The translations under genes were made by a program, and so were the position numbers. DNA of 33,363 nt, from the NCBI GenBank assembly GCA_005777235.1, contig SXND01000150.1, positions 1 through 33,363 of the forward strand. The letters are read 5' to 3'. Below the pieces are notes generated by a model that saw only the letters and a list, made by a program, of their open reading frames with translations, did no database searches and was not told the DNA's origin. Positions 32,388 through 33,363 of the stretch are shown here, one piece after another (the first letter of the stretch is position 1; each line of letters begins with the position of its first letter). The stretch comes from Pseudomonadota bacterium (GTDB lineage Bacteria > Tectomicrobia > Entotheonellia > Entotheonellales > Entotheonellaceae).

Positions 32388-32431
32388 GCATAACGCCACG
32401 CGTCAGCGTCAGCTGCACGCGCTTGTTCGGC
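32388..32431 (-). repeat. attC6 (half-length)
   Basis: Only 44 bp, GCATAAC to GTTCGGC, exactly half of the 88-bp family. Outer and inner arms are present and the central hairpin is gone. Confidence 0.8.
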
Positions 32432-32527
32432 TCCGCCCTGAGTCTCTGACTGACCTTAGCCTACTGTGATTCCCTGCTCGAACCCCTCAAGAAACGGTTC
32501 CTGACACCCTCCCTTTACCTATTCGCT

Positions 32528-33169
32528 TTAAGGTATCTTGCTAAATGTCCTGGCGAGTTTATTAAACAGCTCTTCGCCCTTATTCTTTCGGAGGTATCGC
32601 ACCAAACTATCGATAGTCACTACCTCACCGATCAACTTTAGTTCTCCCGCCTCGCTGAGACCCTTTAACGCTTGCTTGACATCTGTTGGGACCCAGATCT
32701 GGAGTTTATTACCTTCATAGCTATATCTTACGATTCCACACTTCTTTTTTTCGTTCTTCGTCCACGCCGCGTAGCTTCCCACTGCAGAGAGGCTGAGGGG
32801 CATGTCCTTGGAGCCTACGGACGGGGTATCCACGCCGATTAGATTCATGTACGAGGCTTTACCAATTCGAGTGACTGTAAAATAATATAATCCACCGTCT
32901 AATTTTTTATCTTCTCTTTCCCAGTGAATCACCCAGACTTCCATGATCGCTTCTGGGTTTTCTTTCGTCGTGTGCTTACCAATGAAAGCATGGAGTTCTC
33001 TGGTCTTACCGTCTTCCTTTTCCGTTGCTAACCAGTGCCCGTACAGCGACTCGTCTGGCTCGGCCGTCAAAGGATCCGACAGCGGCTGGGTGGTCTGGAC
33101 GGTCGGACACCCAGTGATGAACAGGACGCCAAAGATGAGAAGCCACCGACTTACGAAAAGCATCTTCAT
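32528..33169 (-). CDS. putative lipoprotein, unknown function
   Basis: A 213-residue protein. A ribosome site (AAAGGAA) directly precedes the ATG. The N-terminus is a lipoprotein signal (KMLFVSRWLLIFGVLFITGC), with the lipobox Cys at residue 21, so it should be lipid-anchored in the envelope. The mature part has a beta-rich core (LYGHWLATEKEDGKTREL, VWVIHWEREDKKL, LYYFTVTRIGKASYMNL) like small lipocalin-type or DUF proteins, and a helical C-terminus. No family is recognised. It is the only gene of its cassette and has lower G+C than the chromosome upstream. Confidence 0.75.
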   Translation of the reverse strand: MKMLFVSRWLLIFGVLFITGCPTVQTTQPLSDPLTAEPDESLYGHWLATEKEDGKTRELHAFIGKHTTKENPEAIMEVWVIHWEREDKKLDGGLYYFTVTRIGKASYMNLIGVDTPSVGSKDMPLSLSAVGSYAAWTKNEKKKCGIVRYSYEGNKLQIWVPTDVKQALKGLSEAGELKLIGEVVTIDSLVRYLRKNKGEELFNKLARTFSKIP

Positions 33170-33176
33170 TTCCTTT

Positions 33177-33231
33177 GCCGAACGCTGGCGCTCACCTGCT
33201 GCCGGAAGCCGGAGCGACGGAGGAGCGTAGC
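33177..33231 (-). repeat. attC7 remnant, interrupted by IS110 element
   Basis: The R'-side half (GCCGAAC, then GCTGGCGCTCACCTG) and the loop sequence GGAGCGACGGAGGAGCG shared with attC3 are present. Beyond about 33228 the second half is replaced by the end of the transposase element. Confidence 0.75.
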
Positions 33232-33363
33232 AACTGTCTTGGTTGTCAAGGGGGCCTTGTCTATTTTTTTAGTTTTGCACCTCCTGCGGTTGCCAGGGTG
33301 TCCGATGTTTCAGCATAGCATTGAGAATGGTCAACCGCTTATGCATACACGCTGTCAGAGCGA
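33232..33363 (-). mobile_element. IS110-family insertion sequence, right end only
   Basis: The element runs off the right edge. It holds the transposase 3' end and about 40 bases of non-coding tail up to the attC7 junction. The short tail fits the IS110 group rather than IS1111, whose 3' tail is longer. No inverted repeat is visible at this end. Confidence 0.75.
33269..33363 (-). CDS. IS110-family transposase, C-terminal end
   Basis: The last 31 codons are visible. They read ALTACMHKRLTILNAMLKHR, then TPWQPQEVQN and TAA. This matches the very conserved IS110 transposase C-terminus (ALTACMRKLLTILN type). The DEDD RuvC-like and serine domains lie outside the window. These enzymes use a bridge RNA from the element's non-coding end to choose targets. 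Confidence 0.85.
   Translation of the reverse strand, partial: ALTACMHKRLTILNAMLKHRTPWQPQEVQN

Larger units (their letters stand above)
27794..33231 (-). mobile_element. integron gene-cassette array, read on the - strand
   Basis: Seven attC-type sites separate six cassettes. Every cassette gene is on the - strand with an attC after its 3' end. The outer arms have the canonical asymmetry on the - strand (R'' followed by AA or CAA, R' preceded by GC). Each cassette's two end half-sites are complementary, as expected from integrase-made insertions. No integrase gene or attI site is in the window; by orientation they would lie right of 33363. The left end abuts the tetrapyrrole operon. It is either the tail of a chromosomal integron or an orphan cassette cluster. 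Confidence 0.88.

Noticed and set aside
27794..33231. attC array read on the + strand
   Set aside because: All cassette genes are on the - strand, and the arm asymmetry (AACAA at the start, GCGTT at the end) fits only the - strand reading.
33232..33363. Assignment of the right-end element to the IS1111-attC group
   Set aside because: IS1111 elements have a long non-coding tail after the transposase; only about 40 bases separate the stop from the junction here.

Overview
The window is GC-rich bacterial DNA (roughly 60-65% G+C by eye for the first 27.7 kb, visibly lower in parts of the last 5.5 kb). No rRNA, tRNA or other taxonomic marker was seen. A PEP-CTERM protein, DUF35/thiolase genes, a 1180-residue regulator-cyclase-ATPase-TPR protein, dispersed palindromes and many eukaryote-like kinases suggest a large-genome environmental bacterium of the Entotheonella/Tectomicrobia or similar uncultured type. 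That placement is a low-confidence inference.

Layout. (1) 1-6411, + strand: exported proteins. Two paralogous YadA-head-like repeat proteins flank a secreted beta-propeller protein, followed by a PEP-CTERM protein and a DUF1566 protein. (2) 6412-10193: a vWA / PP2C phosphatase / protein kinase-zinc ribbon triad like the TerY-P triad, in which the vWA gene is broken by an amber codon inside its metal-binding motif and by a frameshift. A copied promoter plus 5' stub of the next regulator lies just upstream. Five related palindromic elements are scattered from 5.7 to 10.3 kb. (3) 10442-13984: a 1180-residue winged-helix / degenerate cyclase / AAA ATPase / TPR regulator. (4) 14176-16416: a DUF35 zinc-ribbon OB protein, a thiolase-like protein and a small HAD protein, then a decayed MFS remnant on the - strand. 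(5) 17185-27710, + strand: ten tightly packed genes. They encode a 2Fe-2S ferredoxin, a V4R protein, a small protein with a doubled motif, a second V4R protein, a Ser/Thr kinase with a propeller-like C-terminus, a 973-residue protein built of eight repeats of about 117 residues, a 160-residue single-unit relative, a biliverdin-type heme oxygenase, a deviant ParA-like ATPase and a pseudokinase. The repeats align without gaps to the chromophore-binding segment of phycobiliproteins but lack the bilin-attaching cysteine. I regard this as the most novel system here: a candidate bilin or heme handling and sensing operon. (6) 27794-33232: an integron cassette array read on the - strand. Five full attC sites, one shortened and one interrupted, separate six cassettes: vapBC-like (toxin frameshifted), ferritin-like, HEPN-like candidate, a second PIN toxin-antitoxin pair, nucleoside phosphorylase plus EAD-like domain, and a lipoprotein. 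The arms pair correctly across cassettes. (7) 33233-33363: the 3' end of an IS110-family transposase that interrupts the last attC.

How the genes could work together. In region 5, heme oxygenase would make biliverdin with electrons from the ferredoxin, the phycobiliprotein-like globins and V4R proteins would bind the tetrapyrrole, and the kinase, pseudokinase and ParA-like ATPase would turn binding state into a signal or a cellular location. No bilin reductase or bilin lyase is in the window. The integron integrase, if present, would lie beyond the right edge.
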